Positions 1-18,780 of a DNA stretch of 64,000 bases are shown here, one piece after another. The position numbers and the translations under genes are program-made. Positions within the stretch are counted from its first letter, which is position 1; each line of letters starts with the position of its first letter. The stretch is from positions 647,001 to 711,000 of the forward strand of contig JACVTC010000096.1 of the NCBI GenBank assembly GCA_016946835.1, read 5' to 3'. The notes under the pieces are model-generated. The model was not told the origin of the DNA and did no database searches. It saw only the letters and a list, made by a program, of their open reading frames with translations. The DNA comes from Neocallimastix lanati (nom. inval.) (taxonomy: Eukaryota > Neocallimastigomycota > Neocallimastigomycetes > Neocallimastigales > Neocallimastigaceae).

Positions 1-108
1 ATTAATATTGAATATCTTATATTGAAATTTTTCATATAATTTATATTCATATAAATGTTTTCATTTTATTTTTCTTTTATTTGTAATAATAGTTATTTTA
101 TTGTTCAG

Positions 109-871
109 GTTCACTTGATACATACTTTAACATTAATTACTCTCAAAAATTAGACCCAGAAGAAATTAAAAAAACAATTGAACTACCAATAAATGTTACT
201 ACAATTCCACAAGCTGAAGATATTGAAAGCAAAATTTTACCACATTTAAAAGGTTAATAATTAACATATGGTTATTAATTCATATATCAGCAATTTTAAA
301 TATTAAATTCCTGTTTATATATTACAAATATATATTTAAAAAAATAGAAAAATATACCTCTAGTATAGATGAATTTATAAATTTAGTTGAAGAAAAAGCA
401 AAAACATTTAGACCATATGGTGAAAAAGTTTCTGAATACAAATTAGATAATGAAGATGATTCTATAGTTTATGAATATTACAAAGTAAATATTACATTTT
501 AAAATTCTATATATATACATATATAAAATATATATATTTCATTATATAAAATTCATAATTTGTATATAATAATATTATTAAATATTATTATAATCATAAT
601 TTTATAATAATAAAAATTTTTATAATACTTTTTTATGAAAACAAGTGCTCATTGAACACACCAGGATTTAAAGAATATCATAGAAGATTACAACTTTTCT
701 TATTATGGACTATCGAAGGGGCATCATATATTGATGAGACTGATAAAAAATGGATTATTTATACCGTGTAATTATATATTTTCTAGTCAATAAATAATAT
801 TATAAATTAATTTTTTCATAAACTTTGTTAATAATTATTATATTAATTTTTAATTTGGAAAAACTAAAAAT

Positions 872-904
<33 letters not shown>

Positions 905-1772
905 AATTTTATATAAAACAGATATCAAAAAGTTAATGTTGGTGATTCGGTAACTTATAATTTAGTGGGTTATTGTACTTGCTATCCATTTTATGTTTAT
1001 CCTGATAAAATTAGAATGAGAATTAGGTAAATATATATATATATATGTATATAAATTTTGAATGTATAAATATAACATTATTATTATTATATATATTAAT
1101 ATAATTATTATTTTTTCTTTTTTATTAAAAAAAAGTCAATTTTTAATTATGCCACCATATCAAAGAAAACATCATGGAGGTATTTTATTATTGTTAATAT
1201 AATTTACCTTTATAAAATTTTTTATATTATTATTATTATATTATTATTATTATTATTATTATATTATTATTATTATTATTATTTTTTTTTTTTAAAAAAA
1301 AAAGGTCTAATAATAATAATAATAATAATATATTTAATATTTTTTTTTAATTAAAACAAATGTTCATAAATTTATATATAAAAAGAAAAATTATACCAAA
1401 AATTATATGAAATATATTCTAAGGATAAACAAGTAGCATGCATTAATGGTAAATTGAAATAGAATAAGTTATTTTAAGTAATTTAATATTATCAAAAAAA
1501 ATTAGAATACATATATTGAATTTTAATTTTTTTTAAAAATAATAATAAAAAAGAATATAAAAATTATTAATTATATTAAAAATATATTAAAAAAATTAAT
1601 AAAATTTTATAAAAGTTGAAGATCCAAACGAGAACTTTTCCGATATGAGAGATATTATTGATTTAAGAATTTTGTTCGCAACAAATATATTTGATAATCT
1701 TGAAGCACCAATACCTCCAAATCATCCTGTTTTACTTAAAATTCAAAATGAATATAAATTCAGTAAGGTATG

Positions 1773-1803
<31 letters not shown>

Positions 1804-2379
1804 AAAAATAAATATAAAATATAAATATAAATATAAATAAAATGTATATAAAAATAAATAAAAATAGAAATAAATAAAATGAATATCTAAATAATAAAAA
1901 GTTATAACATTTATTCATTAATGAATTTTATTTTTAATTTTTTAAATATATTTATATCTATATTTTTCTTTTAATGTTTGTATATACATAAAAATATATA
2001 TTTTATGTATATCCAGAGACAATCACATAGATATTTAGAAATTGCATTATTAAAGAAGCTTCAAAGTAATAATCCAGAAAAAGTTAAGAATTATCGTTTA
2101 CAGGTTAAACGTAGAATTTATAAACAAAATTATGTAAGATTTTTTTTTACCATATTTTTATTTTTCAATTTTAAAGTAAAAAATAGAAATAGTAAAAGTG
2201 ACTAGAATTAATATTTTTATTCTATATATATAAAAATTTTATAAACATATATTCTTTATATATTTATATTTTAATAGGATGTTATAAGTCAAATGGAAAA
2301 GAATGAAAGATATGAAAAGTTAGAAGAAACATATAAATCTTTAATTAATGAATACAGATATTTATTATCAAAAATATAA
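109..2379 (+). CDS. HAT1: Histone acetyltransferase type B catalytic subunit (HAT1), 5' end missing
   Basis: Acetylates newly made histone H4 (type B HAT) before nuclear import; established for the family. Nine exons were read by eye: 109-252, 348-484, 646-767, 922-1026, 1136-1179, 1386-1448, 1616-1767, 2017-2133 and 2278-2379 (TAA). All junctions are GT-AG and phases agree. Family landmarks in order are FLLWTIEGASYID, then YNLVGYCTCYPFYVYPDK, then the acetyl-CoA loop segment MPPYQRKHHGG, then VEDPNENFSD, which keeps the Glu-Asp pair used in catalysis by human HAT1. The C-terminal helical region (YRLQVKRRIYKQNY ... EYRYLLSKI) also fits. The first visible exon begins after an acceptor at 107-108, so the N-terminus lies upstream of the window. 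The introns are short and AT-rich. One holds a long A-tract (about 871-902). Confidence 0.93.
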
Positions 2380-2396
2380 AAGAAATAATAATAATA

Positions 2397-2430
<34 letters not shown>

Positions 2431-2616
2431 AAAAAAAAGAAAAAAAAAAGAAGAAAAATGAAGTTTATAAAATTTATCGTTTTTAAATTAATTACATATC
2501 TTATTTAATATGTTTAAAATTAATATATATATCTATGCCTATAATGTTTTAAATCTATTTAATAAAAATTATTAAAAATAAAAATAAAAAAAAATTACAA
2601 ATTAAATTATCTTTTG

Positions 2617-2647
<31 letters not shown>

Positions 2648-3203
2648 ATAATTATAATATATCTTTTTATTTTTATTTGTTAATTAAATTATTGATTTTT
2701 TTTATTTAATTTTCTGGTTTGATAATTCTATTCTATAGATAAAAAAATAAATAATCGAAATTGCTTTTTATTATTAATTATTTACTTATATAGGTAAAAT
2801 ATTAAACATTATTAGTATTTTTGTGCTTTTATTGAAAAAAAATTTAAATATGTTGATATATTATATGTATCATTATATTTATTCTTTTCTGTTAAATTAT
2901 TTATATAATGAATATATTTTAATTATTTATAAACAAAGGTGATTATTATATTACTGATTTATAATAAGATATTTATATACATATATATACTTTTTTTTTT
3001 TTTTTTTTTTAAAAAAGTATTTTTGTTATTAATGCATATATACATACATACAAACATACATATATATATATATATAAATATTTAAATAAATTAAATAAAA
3101 AAATTGATATATTGATTTTTTTTTTTTCTATTATTTCAAAAATATTAAACAAATAGAGACTTTTTAAAAAAAAATTATATTGAGAAAAAGGTAAAATAAA
3201 ATA

Positions 3204-3235
<32 letters not shown>

Positions 3236-3254
3236 ATTAATTTACTATATAGTT
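2380..3254. other. AT-rich intergenic spacer between the 3' ends of HAT1 and VPS53
   Basis: Convergent 3' ends flank this stretch. It holds A-tracts at about 2399-2450 and 2621-2642, T-tracts and TA repeats. No ORF, RNA gene or transposon was recognised. Polyadenylation signals for both genes presumably lie here but cannot be singled out in such AT-rich sequence. Confidence 0.6.
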
Positions 3255-8914
<5,660 letters not shown>

Positions 8915-9975
8915 TTTTACTTTAATTTTGAATTTAAAATGTACATTTCGTTGTATATAAAATTTGTTAATAGTTTATAATATTATTAAAATTTACTTAT
9001 TATAGATTAATTTTTTGATATTAATAACATTAAATTCGTTGCTTTTATCCTATTTTTATTATTTTTTCCTTCTATTCTTGTTATAATATTACAAAAATTT
9101 ATTATATATATTAAATATAATTTTATATTTTTAATTAGAAATTAGCATTTCTATATTTTATTATTATTATTTTATTTTATTTTTTTTTAAATTTAATTAT
9201 TTTTAAAATTTCATAAATTAAATATTTAATTTATTTAAAAATTAATTTATATGTTAATATGTATGTACATATTTGTTTACATATATTTAAATATATTTAA
9301 TATTTATTTATTTTTTAATAATTATAATATAAAAATTAATATTTCTTTATATTGCTATTATTTTCTATTTATTTACTCATTTACTTTTTTACTTTATAAA
9401 TATACATATACATTACTGTCATAATATATTACTATATTTTTTTAACTATTATATAACATAAAATATATTATTATTATATAAAATATATTTTACTTAATAA
9501 CAAAATATAATTTATTACTTGTGTAATAAATAAATTATGATTTTTCTTTTTGTAACATTTAATACATAATATTTTATATATTTCTTTTAATATATTCTTT
9601 TATTTATTTTTATTTTTAAATGAATGTATAATTATTATTATTTTAGAATACTAATTGGATTTAAACCATTTAATCATATACAGAACATATATAGAAGATA
9701 GTTAAATTAACATAAATTATATGATGCATAAAATTAATAATAATAATAAAAAAAAAAAAATCTATAAATTATTAAATTAAATATTTTTTTGTATTTTCAA
9801 TCTTATAAAAAAAAAAAAAAAAAAAAAAAAAAGATCTATAAATATATAATAAATAAATATGTATGTATTTAAAAAAATATTACTAAAAATATCAAAAATA
9901 TTATTAACTATAATTAATAATAATAATAATAATAATTTTTATTTATTTATTTATTTTTTTTTTTTTTTTTTTTTT
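8915..9975. other. AT-rich spacer between VPS53 start and DDX55 end
   Basis: About 1.06 kb between the VPS53 ATG and the DDX55 stop. Both genes are on the minus strand, so this should carry the VPS53 promoter and the DDX55 3' region. Only T- and A-tracts, TTA runs and short AT repeats are visible. No ORF, RNA gene or conserved motif was recognised. Confidence 0.6.
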
Positions 9976-11211
9976 TTAATTCTTCTTTTTCTTTAATAAT
10001 TTAGCTTCTTCCCTAAGTTCATTCCATTCATCTTCCATTTCTCTCTTTCTCTTTTCCGCTTCTTTTTTAATTTCTTCTTCCTTTTTCATTGCCATGATCA
10101 TATTACGAGTCTTAGCATCTCTTTTCCTTTCACGTTTTTCTCTTCTTTCTAATCTTCTTTCCTTTAATTGCTTTTTTTGTGACCAAGCTTCATTCTTTCC
10201 TTTCTTTCCTTTCTTTCCTTTATTATTTAATTTTCCTTCTTTTTCCTTTTGTAATCTTGCTTGTCTTTGTTTTTCTCTATTTTTATCTTTATATTTAATA
10301 GTTTCAGGCTAATATTTTTATTAATTAATATATATATATGTATTTAATAAAAATTATTTATACTAATTAGATATATATATATAATTTTTTTTTTTTTTTT
10401 TTTTTTTTGGAATTCATATCTTATTATAAATAAAATAGTAATAAATATAATAATAATTATAATAATGATTTACATCAATATCAAGTCCCTTATATTCAAT
10501 TTTTCTATTTTTTAATTCAGGCATTCTTGGAAGCTATTTATATTAAAATAAATAAATAAATAAAGAAAACAATAAAATAAAATATACATATATAAATAAA
10601 TATTTTGAATATATATTTTGAATATATTTATATATTTTAATATGTAATAATAAAATATGATATGATATGATATGATATGATATAAAATAAAAATAATATA
10701 AAATAAATAAATTAAATCTTACTCTTATTAATCCATATGCTTCAGCTACTGAGGCAACATCTACATTTTTAAATCTAAATATATAGGATACTTGATGTTC
10801 ATTATAAGCCCTAACCCAACTAACGAATGCTTTTACACTCTATTTAAATATATATATATTAATATATTAATATATTAATAACTACTAAACTTACATATAT
10901 ATATAACTATCAAACAATAAAAATTAGAAATAGTTTTTATGAATATATATATTTTTTAATTACTTTTTCATATAACTCTCTATCTTTTGAATTATTTTTA
11001 AGTAATTGCTCATTAATTAACTTTGAATTGATAATTGTACTCTTTTTAACATTTTCTTTAATTTCTTCATCTTCATATTTGGCAATTTCTTTCATTGGAA
11101 TTTTTCTAATTTTTAAGAATTCTTTAAATAATAAAATCATATATTATATATATAATTAATAAAAATAATAATTTAACAGTAATAGTTAAAATTATTAAAA
11201 ATAATAACATT

Positions 11212-11271
<60 letters not shown>

Positions 11272-11846
11272 TGCAAACTTACCAACATAGGTATCTTCTT
11301 TTGGAGTTAAAAATACAATTGCTTTACCTTCTTTACCTAATCTAGCTGTTCTACCACAACGATGAGCAAAACATTTTGGATCTTGTGGTGGATCAATTTG
11401 AACAACCCAATCCACATCTGGAATATCAAGACCACGAGCAGCAACATCAGTACATAATAAAATTGAAGATCCAATAGCACTTATGAAATTTTTATAAACA
11501 TCTTTATTGTAAATAATAATAATAATAATAACAATAATAATAATAATAATATTAATATTAATATAAATTCAACAATTATCAAATGTATATTTACATATAT
11601 TTATATATTTATGTATCTATATTTTATTTTTATTGATTTTTTACTTTCACGTCTTTTAGGATCCATTTTACCATGAAGGGAAAATAATGAATAGTTTTCG
11701 GAAAAAAATGGTAATACACTTAAAGCCTTTAATTATAGTATATTGTATTTTAATTAAATAAAATTAGTATAGTTATATTATTTTAAAATGCAAGAAAAAA
11801 AAATGCTTTTCATAATTATATATTTTTCATATTTTTTTTTTTTTAA

Positions 11847-11885
<39 letters not shown>

Positions 11886-13770
11886 TATTACCTTGAAATA
11901 ATAATCAACACAAGAACATGTTGCAAAATATACAATAAATTTTTTATCAGGTTCATTTTTAAGGATATGACAGAATTGAGCTATTTTTTCATTATTTTCA
12001 CATATTAAATAACAAATATCTAAACTGTTTTATAATAATAATAATAATAATAATAACAGTAATAATTAATACAAGTTAAATTTAAAATTCATATAATATT
12101 ATATATTTTATTATAATAAAAAATAAAAGATTAAAGCATATTATATTATATATAGAAGTTGATACACTAATAGAGTAAATATTTGAATAATCACCTTTGG
12201 GGTGTTCTTTGAATATCTTTTGTGGAAATATCTTCAACCTTAACCATAACTCTAACTGGATTTCTTAAACCAGCTTTAATTAAGTCAGTTAAAGCATCAG
12301 ACATAGTTGCTGAGAAAAGTCCTGTTCTACGTTGTTTTGGAAGATTTAGAATAATATTTCTAAGGGATTTTTCAAAACCCATATCAAGTAATCTAAAAAA
12401 GACAATTACCGAATATTTGTATATTCAAAATTTTATTTGATATAATTATATATTTTATATTTATATAAACAAAACAAAAAAAAAAAAAAAAAAAAATATT
12501 AAAACATTTAGTTATATTGTAATTTTAATACTTTAAAATTAATTTAATATTTATTTATTTATTTATTTATTTATTTCACTTCTTTGTTTTTTTACCTATC
12601 AGCTTCATCTAAAATTAAGGCTTCAAGATCATTAGTATTAAAAATAACATGTCTTTTAAGTAAATCTTCAAGACGACCAGGTGTACCAATAATAATATTA
12701 CCACCAAACTTTTGGAATTTTTGAATATCTTCTTGAACAGAATTACCACCAATAAAAAGTTGAGTGGTAATAACTAATTTATCTTCTTCCATTTTATCTT
12801 CATTATTATCTTTAATTATTTCCTTATCTTCCTTATCTTTTTCATTTTCGTTATTCACAGTTTCTTCATTTAAATTACCCATAGCTTCTAAAAGTTGAAT
12901 ACATACATCATGAATTTGCTTAGCTAATTCACTTTTTTTTTTTTTTTCAAATATTAATATATATATATAATTCATCATTAATTATTTATAATTTATTTGC
13001 CATTGGAATATACGTATTTTAAATTTTAAATATATATAATTTACTTATAATTACTTAAATTTAAAAATTAAAAATAAATAATTACCGAGTAGGACTAATA
13101 ACAATTGCACCAATTTTATTTTTTCCTAATTTATTTTCTCTTCTTTTTATCATTTCAATAATTGGAATTAAAAAAGCTAAAGTTTTACCAGAACCAGTAA
13201 CAGCCTATAAAATTATTAATAAATTTAATTAATGTACTTTTATATATATATAATTATGTTTAAATATGAAATAAATAAATATATTTACTTCAACAATAAC
13301 ATCTTTGCTTTTTAAAAATAATGGTATGGTTGAAGCTTGTACTGGAGTCATTTGATTATATCCTAATAATGAAAGAGCTTGTAATCTATTAAATTTTATG
13401 AAATTTAATTTTGAATATTATATTATATATACAATGAAATTTCAGATTTTGAAAATTAATAATTTCAGCTTCAAAATTTTATTCTTTAATTTATTTTTTT
13501 TTTTTTTTTCTCTATTTCATAAATAAATTTTAGTTAATTCCATTTACAAAATTTGTATATATAATTATTGAAATCTGTTTGAGAAAATATTTATACTCGT
13601 TTTAATTCTAATTTAGGGTAGTTTATTAAAAGTCATTGATAACAATTTCTTAAAATCTGATTATTATAAATTTATAAATTTTTTTTAACTAAATTTTATG
13701 ATATTTACGTATCATCTAATAATTTAGGATCCAATGTATCCCAAGACCCGGCATTGGCTATAGATTCCAT
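9976..13770 (-). CDS. DDX55: DEAD-box ATP-dependent RNA helicase, SPB4/DDX55 type
   Basis: Nucleolar helicase acting in 60S ribosomal subunit assembly (known role of yeast Spb4 and human DDX55). Twelve exons: 13770-13709, 13385-13289, 13204-13086, 12931-12596, 12392-12195, 12024-11892, 11726-11645, 11501-11283, 11121-10964, 10839-10723, 10533-10474, 10308-9976, giving 637 residues and a stop. Helicase motifs in order: Q-motif region [15 protein letters not shown]; motif I AVTGSGKT; Ia [47 protein letters not shown]. After the core comes the Spb4-type C-terminal domain ([15 protein letters not shown], then ...[10 protein letters not shown]), then a highly basic Lys/Glu tail. An acidic insert (about 30 residues rich in E, D and K) sits between motifs Ia and GG. 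SPB4/DDX55 is favoured over other DEAD-box families because of the N-terminus (AGSWDTL) and the C-terminal domain. Confidence 0.93.
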
Positions 13771-13854
13771 TTTAAATTATTTAGTTATTTCTTATAATAC
13801 AATATATTCTTTAATATTTAAAAAAAAAAAAAAAAATGAATATTAAAAAATGTT

Positions 13855-13888
<34 letters not shown>

Positions 13889-14240
13889 TTAAATTTGATT
13901 TTTATCTTATTGGTCAAAAAAAATTTTAAACTGAATTAGTAAATTATAATTCAAAAATAAAAATAAAAAATTAATATTGATAATATAAAAAAAATAATAA
14001 ATTATTAATAAATAATTATTATTGTTTCTTATATAACAAATATAAAAATACTTTTTCATGAATAATATGTATTAATAATATATTAATTTTAAATAAATAG
14101 AGGACGTATCCTTTTTTAATAATAATAAAAATAATAATAATTTAGTATTTAGTTTTTTTTTTTTTATTTATTAAAAAAATTATAATTACTCCCTTAATTA
14201 TTAAATTAATAAACATATAGTTAAAAAAAAAAAAAAAAAA
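13771..14240. other. Spacer between DDX55 and the FHIT-like pseudogene
   Basis: AT-rich, with A-tracts around 13821-13837 and 13863-13888. It should hold the DDX55 promoter. No coding similarity was seen, including to the missing N-terminal part of the adjacent FHIT-like sequence. Confidence 0.5.
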
Positions 14241-14829
14241 GATATTTTGGTTATTTCAAGAAGAATTATTAAATGTTTTACCGATATTATAAAAAGAATT
14301 AAAATATGTTATTTGAATCTGTTGAAATTATAGGAAAAGAAAATGAAAAAGTTTATCAAGGAAAATCTTAAACAATTACTATTTTAAGTAAACTTTAAAT
14401 GATAATGAATAATATTAATATTAATACTATTAATTATAATAATAATAGTATTAATAATAATATTGTTAATATTAATATATATAAATTAAACTTATTGTAA
14501 AATTTTAAATTAAATTAACAAAATTTCATTATCATTTTAAATTCAAATACATAAAAAATAAATAATAAAAATTTTTATAGGATGGAATAGCTGATAGAAC
14601 ATGTTCATGTTCATATTATTCCAAGAAATGAAAATAACTGGAAGAATAATAATATTATTTATGATGAAGTGGATAAATTTGAACGTATAAAATAAATAAA
14701 AAAAATAAGGTAGATAGTAAAGAAAGAAAAAAAAAAAAAAAAAAAAGAAATGAACAAAAAATAACTGAATAAGCAGCTAAACTCAGACCATTATTTAAAC
14801 AATATGAAGATATCTGGAATAAAAATTAG
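14241..14829 (+). pseudogene. FHIT-like HIT-family (diadenosine polyphosphate hydrolase) pseudogene
   Basis: Fragments of a histidine-triad protein read in FHIT order. ILVISRRIIKCFTDI occurs near 14245-14290, then LFESVEIIGKENEKVYQGK near 14310-14365. A probable intron follows (GT at 14388, AG at 14579-14580), then DGIAD, then the HIT motif EHVHVHIIPRNENNW with all three His of HxHxH, then IIYDEVDKFE. The end, AAKLRPLFKQ, matches the usual FHIT C-terminus (stop 14827-14829). It is broken by in-frame TAA after VYQGKS and before AAKL, by a frameshift between DGIAD and the HIT motif, by another near 14290, and by lack of an N-terminus. FHIT-type enzymes cleave Ap3A; this copy cannot make one. 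Family assignment rests on motif order, not on a search. Confidence 0.72.
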
Positions 14830-14978
14830 AAATTTCAAAAAAATTGTTTATTAAAAAAAAGTAATAATATAATAATAAAATTAAAACTTCAAATTTTGAA
14901 ATTGAAAATTAACATTTTTTAAAAATTAATAATAATAATAATATTATTATTATTAAATATATATAAAGTTTATTTTTA

Positions 14979-15010
<32 letters not shown>

Positions 15011-15579
15011 AAAGATAATACTAAAATTAAAATAATGAATATAAAATATTAATATATATTATAGAATTATAGATATTTTTCAATGTGTTACAGTAATATT
15101 TTTTATTATTAATGAAAAAGTATTAATTTTTTATAACTAATAACTGTATAAAATTTCAAATAATAATATATATATATTATACTACTAATAAATAATTATA
15201 TATATATTATTTTTATTTATACCATATAAAATTTTATTATTAAAAATAAAAATTTTCAATATAAAAGTTTATATTTGTATATTTATAAAAATATTTTATT
15301 AATTATTCTATTTTTATTATATTATATTTTATTTAATATTGTGCTAATTAATTGTTTAAGATAATATTGATTTTTTTTTGAGATATTATTAATAAAAAGA
15401 TATGATATTATTTAAATTATTTTTTTTTCATCAAAATAAAATAAAATAAAAAAAAAAAAAAAAAAAAACAGATATTATAATCATTTCTATAAATGCATAA
15501 ATATGCACCACTGTATTATATATATATATATAAAAGTATAATGCATAATAAAAAATATTCATTTATTTATTTTTTTTTA
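14830..15579. other. AT-rich spacer
   Basis: About 750 bp with A- and T-tracts and TA-rich stretches between the FHIT-like pseudogene and the 3' end of the BBIP1-domain gene. No ORF, RNA gene or repeat family was recognised. Confidence 0.5.
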
Positions 15580-17067
15580 TTATATCAATTCGGCAGTATT
15601 TTTAATATTAGATATTGATGGAGAGGTATGTACCTCTTTTGATCTTGGTTTTACTGTAACAGAATTTTGAACACTGGTGGTTCGTGTTAAGCGTAAACCT
15701 GTCGATTGACGTGCTTTTAACATGGCTTTTTCCATTTTTTCAATTTTTTGAATTTCAAGAGACTTTAATGGGAGAAGTTTTGGTTTACATAAGATCCACC
15801 CGGACTCAATATTTTGAAATTCTGAATAAATTAAACCTCTTTGAGGAATAAATTCCTTTACAGAAAAAGTGGATTTATTGGATGAATTACCTGATATATC
15901 AGTATAAACATTCATTCTATTAAGATTTGCAGCTTCTTTTGCAGCTTTTAATCTTTGAGCACTTAGAGATGCAAGAGCATCCCCTGTGATTTTTTTATTT
16001 TTGATAGGAACGAACGCCATAGTAGAATATCTTCTTCCTCTTGGCGCAGGTATAGATTCAAGGGATGGTGTTTGAAGTGAAGCCTTTTTAATTGGAAACT
16101 CTGGCAAATTTTGATTTTCATCCTCTTCAGAATTTATTACGGTATTAGATTGTGATTTTTTATTTTTATTAATATCCTTATCTTTGATAACTGAGTTTTT
16201 TCTATTACTAGTACCACTACTACTATAACTTTTACTTATTTTATTATTTGTGGAAACTTCAGGTTCTTTATTTTTGGTATCTTCCTCCATTCCAAGTTGG
16301 TCATTACTATTATCATTATCAAATTTATCAAATTTTACAATAGAATCTGCATACTTTATAGAATTTCTTCTTTTTTCCTCAATTGTCTCTCCATTTTCTA
16401 ATTCTTCCAGTATTTTTTTAGAACGAATAACCGAAAATCCGTCTGTTTCTGGTTCTTTTTCATAACCAAAATTAATAATTTTATCTAAATCCTCAAAATT
16501 ATTGACTAATTTTTCTTCTCCTAATCGATAACCCTCATGACTTGTATATATAATTTTATTACCTTTACTATCAGAATCTCCATTCTCATTATCTAAATCA
16601 CTATCAAAAGATAAAATAATTTGAGGTGGAATAAATATATCATTTTGCGATGGATTAGAATCTTTTTCATTATTAATTGATATGGATGGTACTTTTAAGG
16701 AATTCTTATTATTATTATCACTTTTATTACTTTTATTTTCCTTCTCATTCACTTTTTCATTATCATTATTTATTTCATTATCTCCTAGAAGTGGTGATTT
16801 TGATGAAGAAAAAGATTGGGAACGTTTTCTCGTTAAACGAGGTGTTTGTTGATTTGTATTACTTTTATCAGTTGTATTAGTATTTGTATTTTCTGAAATT
16901 ATTAATGTTGGATTTTCTCCTGAAGGAGAAGAAACTGTTTTTTGTTGAAATAATAAATTTGATACCCTATGTGAAGCAACTTTATCAGTTTGCTTTGAGT
17001 TATTTTTGGTATCATCTTCTTCATTTAATTCCTTTTCAGAATCTATTCTACTAAGTTTGAATGACAT
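15580..17067 (-). CDS. Low-complexity protein with C-terminal BBIP1 (BBS18)-like domain
   Basis: Intronless 495-residue ORF. Residues about 402-453 (SVKEFIPQRG, then LCKPKLLPLKSL, then IQKIEKMEKA) closely match BBIP1/BBS18, a tiny subunit of the BBSome that carries membrane proteins into and out of cilia. The LCKPKLLPLKSL stretch is essentially the family signature. Residues 1-400 are disordered-looking, rich in Ser, Asn, Asp, Glu and Lys, with a recognisable segment YTSHEGYRLGEEKLVNNFEDLDKIINFG (given here in part only as a landmark) and an RKRSQSFSSSKSP tract. Known BBIP1 proteins are under about 100 residues, so this is a greatly extended form. The ATG at 17067 is the first in frame. Function in the BBSome is inferred from the C-terminal domain only; the N-terminal region is not recognised. 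Confidence 0.75.
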   Translation of the reverse strand: MSFKLSRIDSEKELNEEDDTKNNSKQTDKVASHRVSNLLFQQKTVSSPSGENPTLIISENTNTNTTDKSNTNQQTPRLTRKRSQSFSSSKSPLLGDNEINNDNEKVNEKENKSNKSDNNNKNSLKVPSISINNEKDSNPSQNDIFIPPQIILSFDSDLDNENGDSDSKGNKIIYTSHEGYRLGEEKLVNNFEDLDKIINFGYEKEPETDGFSVIRSKKILEELENGETIEEKRRNSIKYADSIVKFDKFDNDNSNDQLGMEEDTKNKEPEVSTNNKISKSYSSSGTSNRKNSVIKDKDINKNKKSQSNTVINSEEDENQNLPEFPIKKASLQTPSLESIPAPRGRRYSTMAFVPIKNKKITGDALASLSAQRLKAAKEAANLNRMNVYTDISGNSSNKSTFSVKEFIPQRGLIYSEFQNIESGWILCKPKLLPLKSLEIQKIEKMEKAMLKARQSTGLRLTRTTSVQNSVTVKPRSKEVHTSPSISNIKNTAELI

Positions 17068-17571
17068 TTTTTAATTGTTATATTTTATAATAATATTGAA
17101 TTGTTGGTTTGTATATATATTACTATTCTTTAAAATGAATTATTTTAATTTTTATATATTTATATTAATTATATTATAGTAATAGACAATAAATAAATAT
17201 TATAAATATTATAAATAAATTAATAAATTCTTAAAAAATAATATATTTAATAATAATTAACATGTTTTCTTTTTATTTTTTATTTTTTTATTTTTTTTTT
17301 TTTTTTTCTATTTAATATGTATATATATTATTATAAAAAATTTCATTATATTAAAAAAAAAAAAATTAAAGTTTGTTTTTTCGTTCTTTCAAATAAATAT
17401 ATGTATATAAATTTTCTTTTTTAATTTATTTTATTTATTTTAAAAAAAAAGTATTTAAAGTTTGTTAGTTTTTCGTTTTTACAACAAAATTAAAAAAAAA
17501 AATTTTTTTTTCTTTATCTTTTAAAAAGAAAAGATATAATTTTAATTAAATTTGAAAAACTTCTAATAAAA

Positions 17572-17603
<32 letters not shown>

Positions 17604-17851
17604 TAAAAAATAATAAAATGTCTATTAAAAAATGCTTTAAAAAAACCAAAAATAATATTTAAATTAAATAATATAATAATATAAAATATATTTATAATTT
17701 TTTTATTATTCTTATATATGTAGTATTTATATATATATAGAAAAAAAGAATTTCAATATCTTTTATATTTGAATTTAATAATATTAGTTTTATATTATTA
17801 TTTATAGCTATACATAATGATTAATATAATTTATTATTAAATTACTTTATC

Positions 17852-17883
<32 letters not shown>

Positions 17884-17940
17884 CAATGAGCACTTTATTT
17901 TATGTTAATTTTTTATTTTATTTTTTATTTTTCTTTTCAT

Positions 17941-17982
<42 letters not shown>

Positions 17983-18338
17983 ATTAAAAAAGGAAGAACG
18001 AAAGAAAAAAGAATATATAAAATAAAAAAAAAACTATATAAATCTTTAGTTTATTTATATATAATAATAATAATAATAAAGGTGAATAAATAAATAAATA
18101 AATAAAAACTTTTTGTAGATATATAATTATACGAAAGAAAAAATAATATATATATATATATATATAAAATAATAAAAAGAATTCATAAATAGTTTTTATA
18201 TATACTTTTTAATCTATTTTTTTTCTCTAATATATAATATAAATAAATGAAAAATATTATCTTAATCTTTTTTTTTTTTCTATTTTTCTTATATTCTTTT
18301 TCTTTCATATATTTTTGTATGATAATAAGGATTAAAAT

Positions 18339-18379
<41 letters not shown>

Positions 18380-18780
18380 TTTATTTTATTTTATGAATAA
18401 AAAAAAATAAGAAAAAAGAAAAATGGATAATAATAAAAATTATTTAAAATTTTCATCTTAATTTTATGTGAGTTTCTTTTTTCTTTTCTTTCTTTCCTTT
18501 TTTTTTTATAATTTATTTTTTTCTAATATATATTTTTGTATTATTTAAGGTATTAATTTTTTGTAAGGTAATAGTATATAAAAAGATATATAAAAAGAGA
18601 TATTATCTATATATATTTTTTGTTTTATTATTATTATTATTATTTTTTTATTTTATTATTTTTTTATTTTTTTATTTTATTATTTTTTTAATTTTTTTTT
18701 ATATTAATTTAAATATTAACTATTATTTAATTATTATTAAATAACTTTTTAAGTCCATTAAAAACTTTTAATTAAAATAA
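17068..18780. other. AT-rich spacer upstream of the BBIP1-domain gene
   Basis: About 1.7 kb of homopolymer and TA-rich sequence, including T-tracts near 17942-17980 and 18341-18377. It should contain the promoter of the minus-strand BBIP1-domain gene and the 3' end of the RGS gene. Short ORFs here are homopolymer artefacts. Confidence 0.55.

Noticed and set aside
11212-11282. Poly-Tyr tail on the DDX55 exon
   Set aside because: It is an intronic (ATA/TAT) run read past a good splice donor at 11282-11281.
14241-14829. Reassignment of TAA to Gln (ciliate-like code), suggested by TAA codons in the FHIT-like sequence
   Set aside because: HAT1, DDX55 and RGS models end naturally at TAA, the long element ORFs contain no internal TAA, and the same sequence also has frameshifts. 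A pseudogene explains it better.
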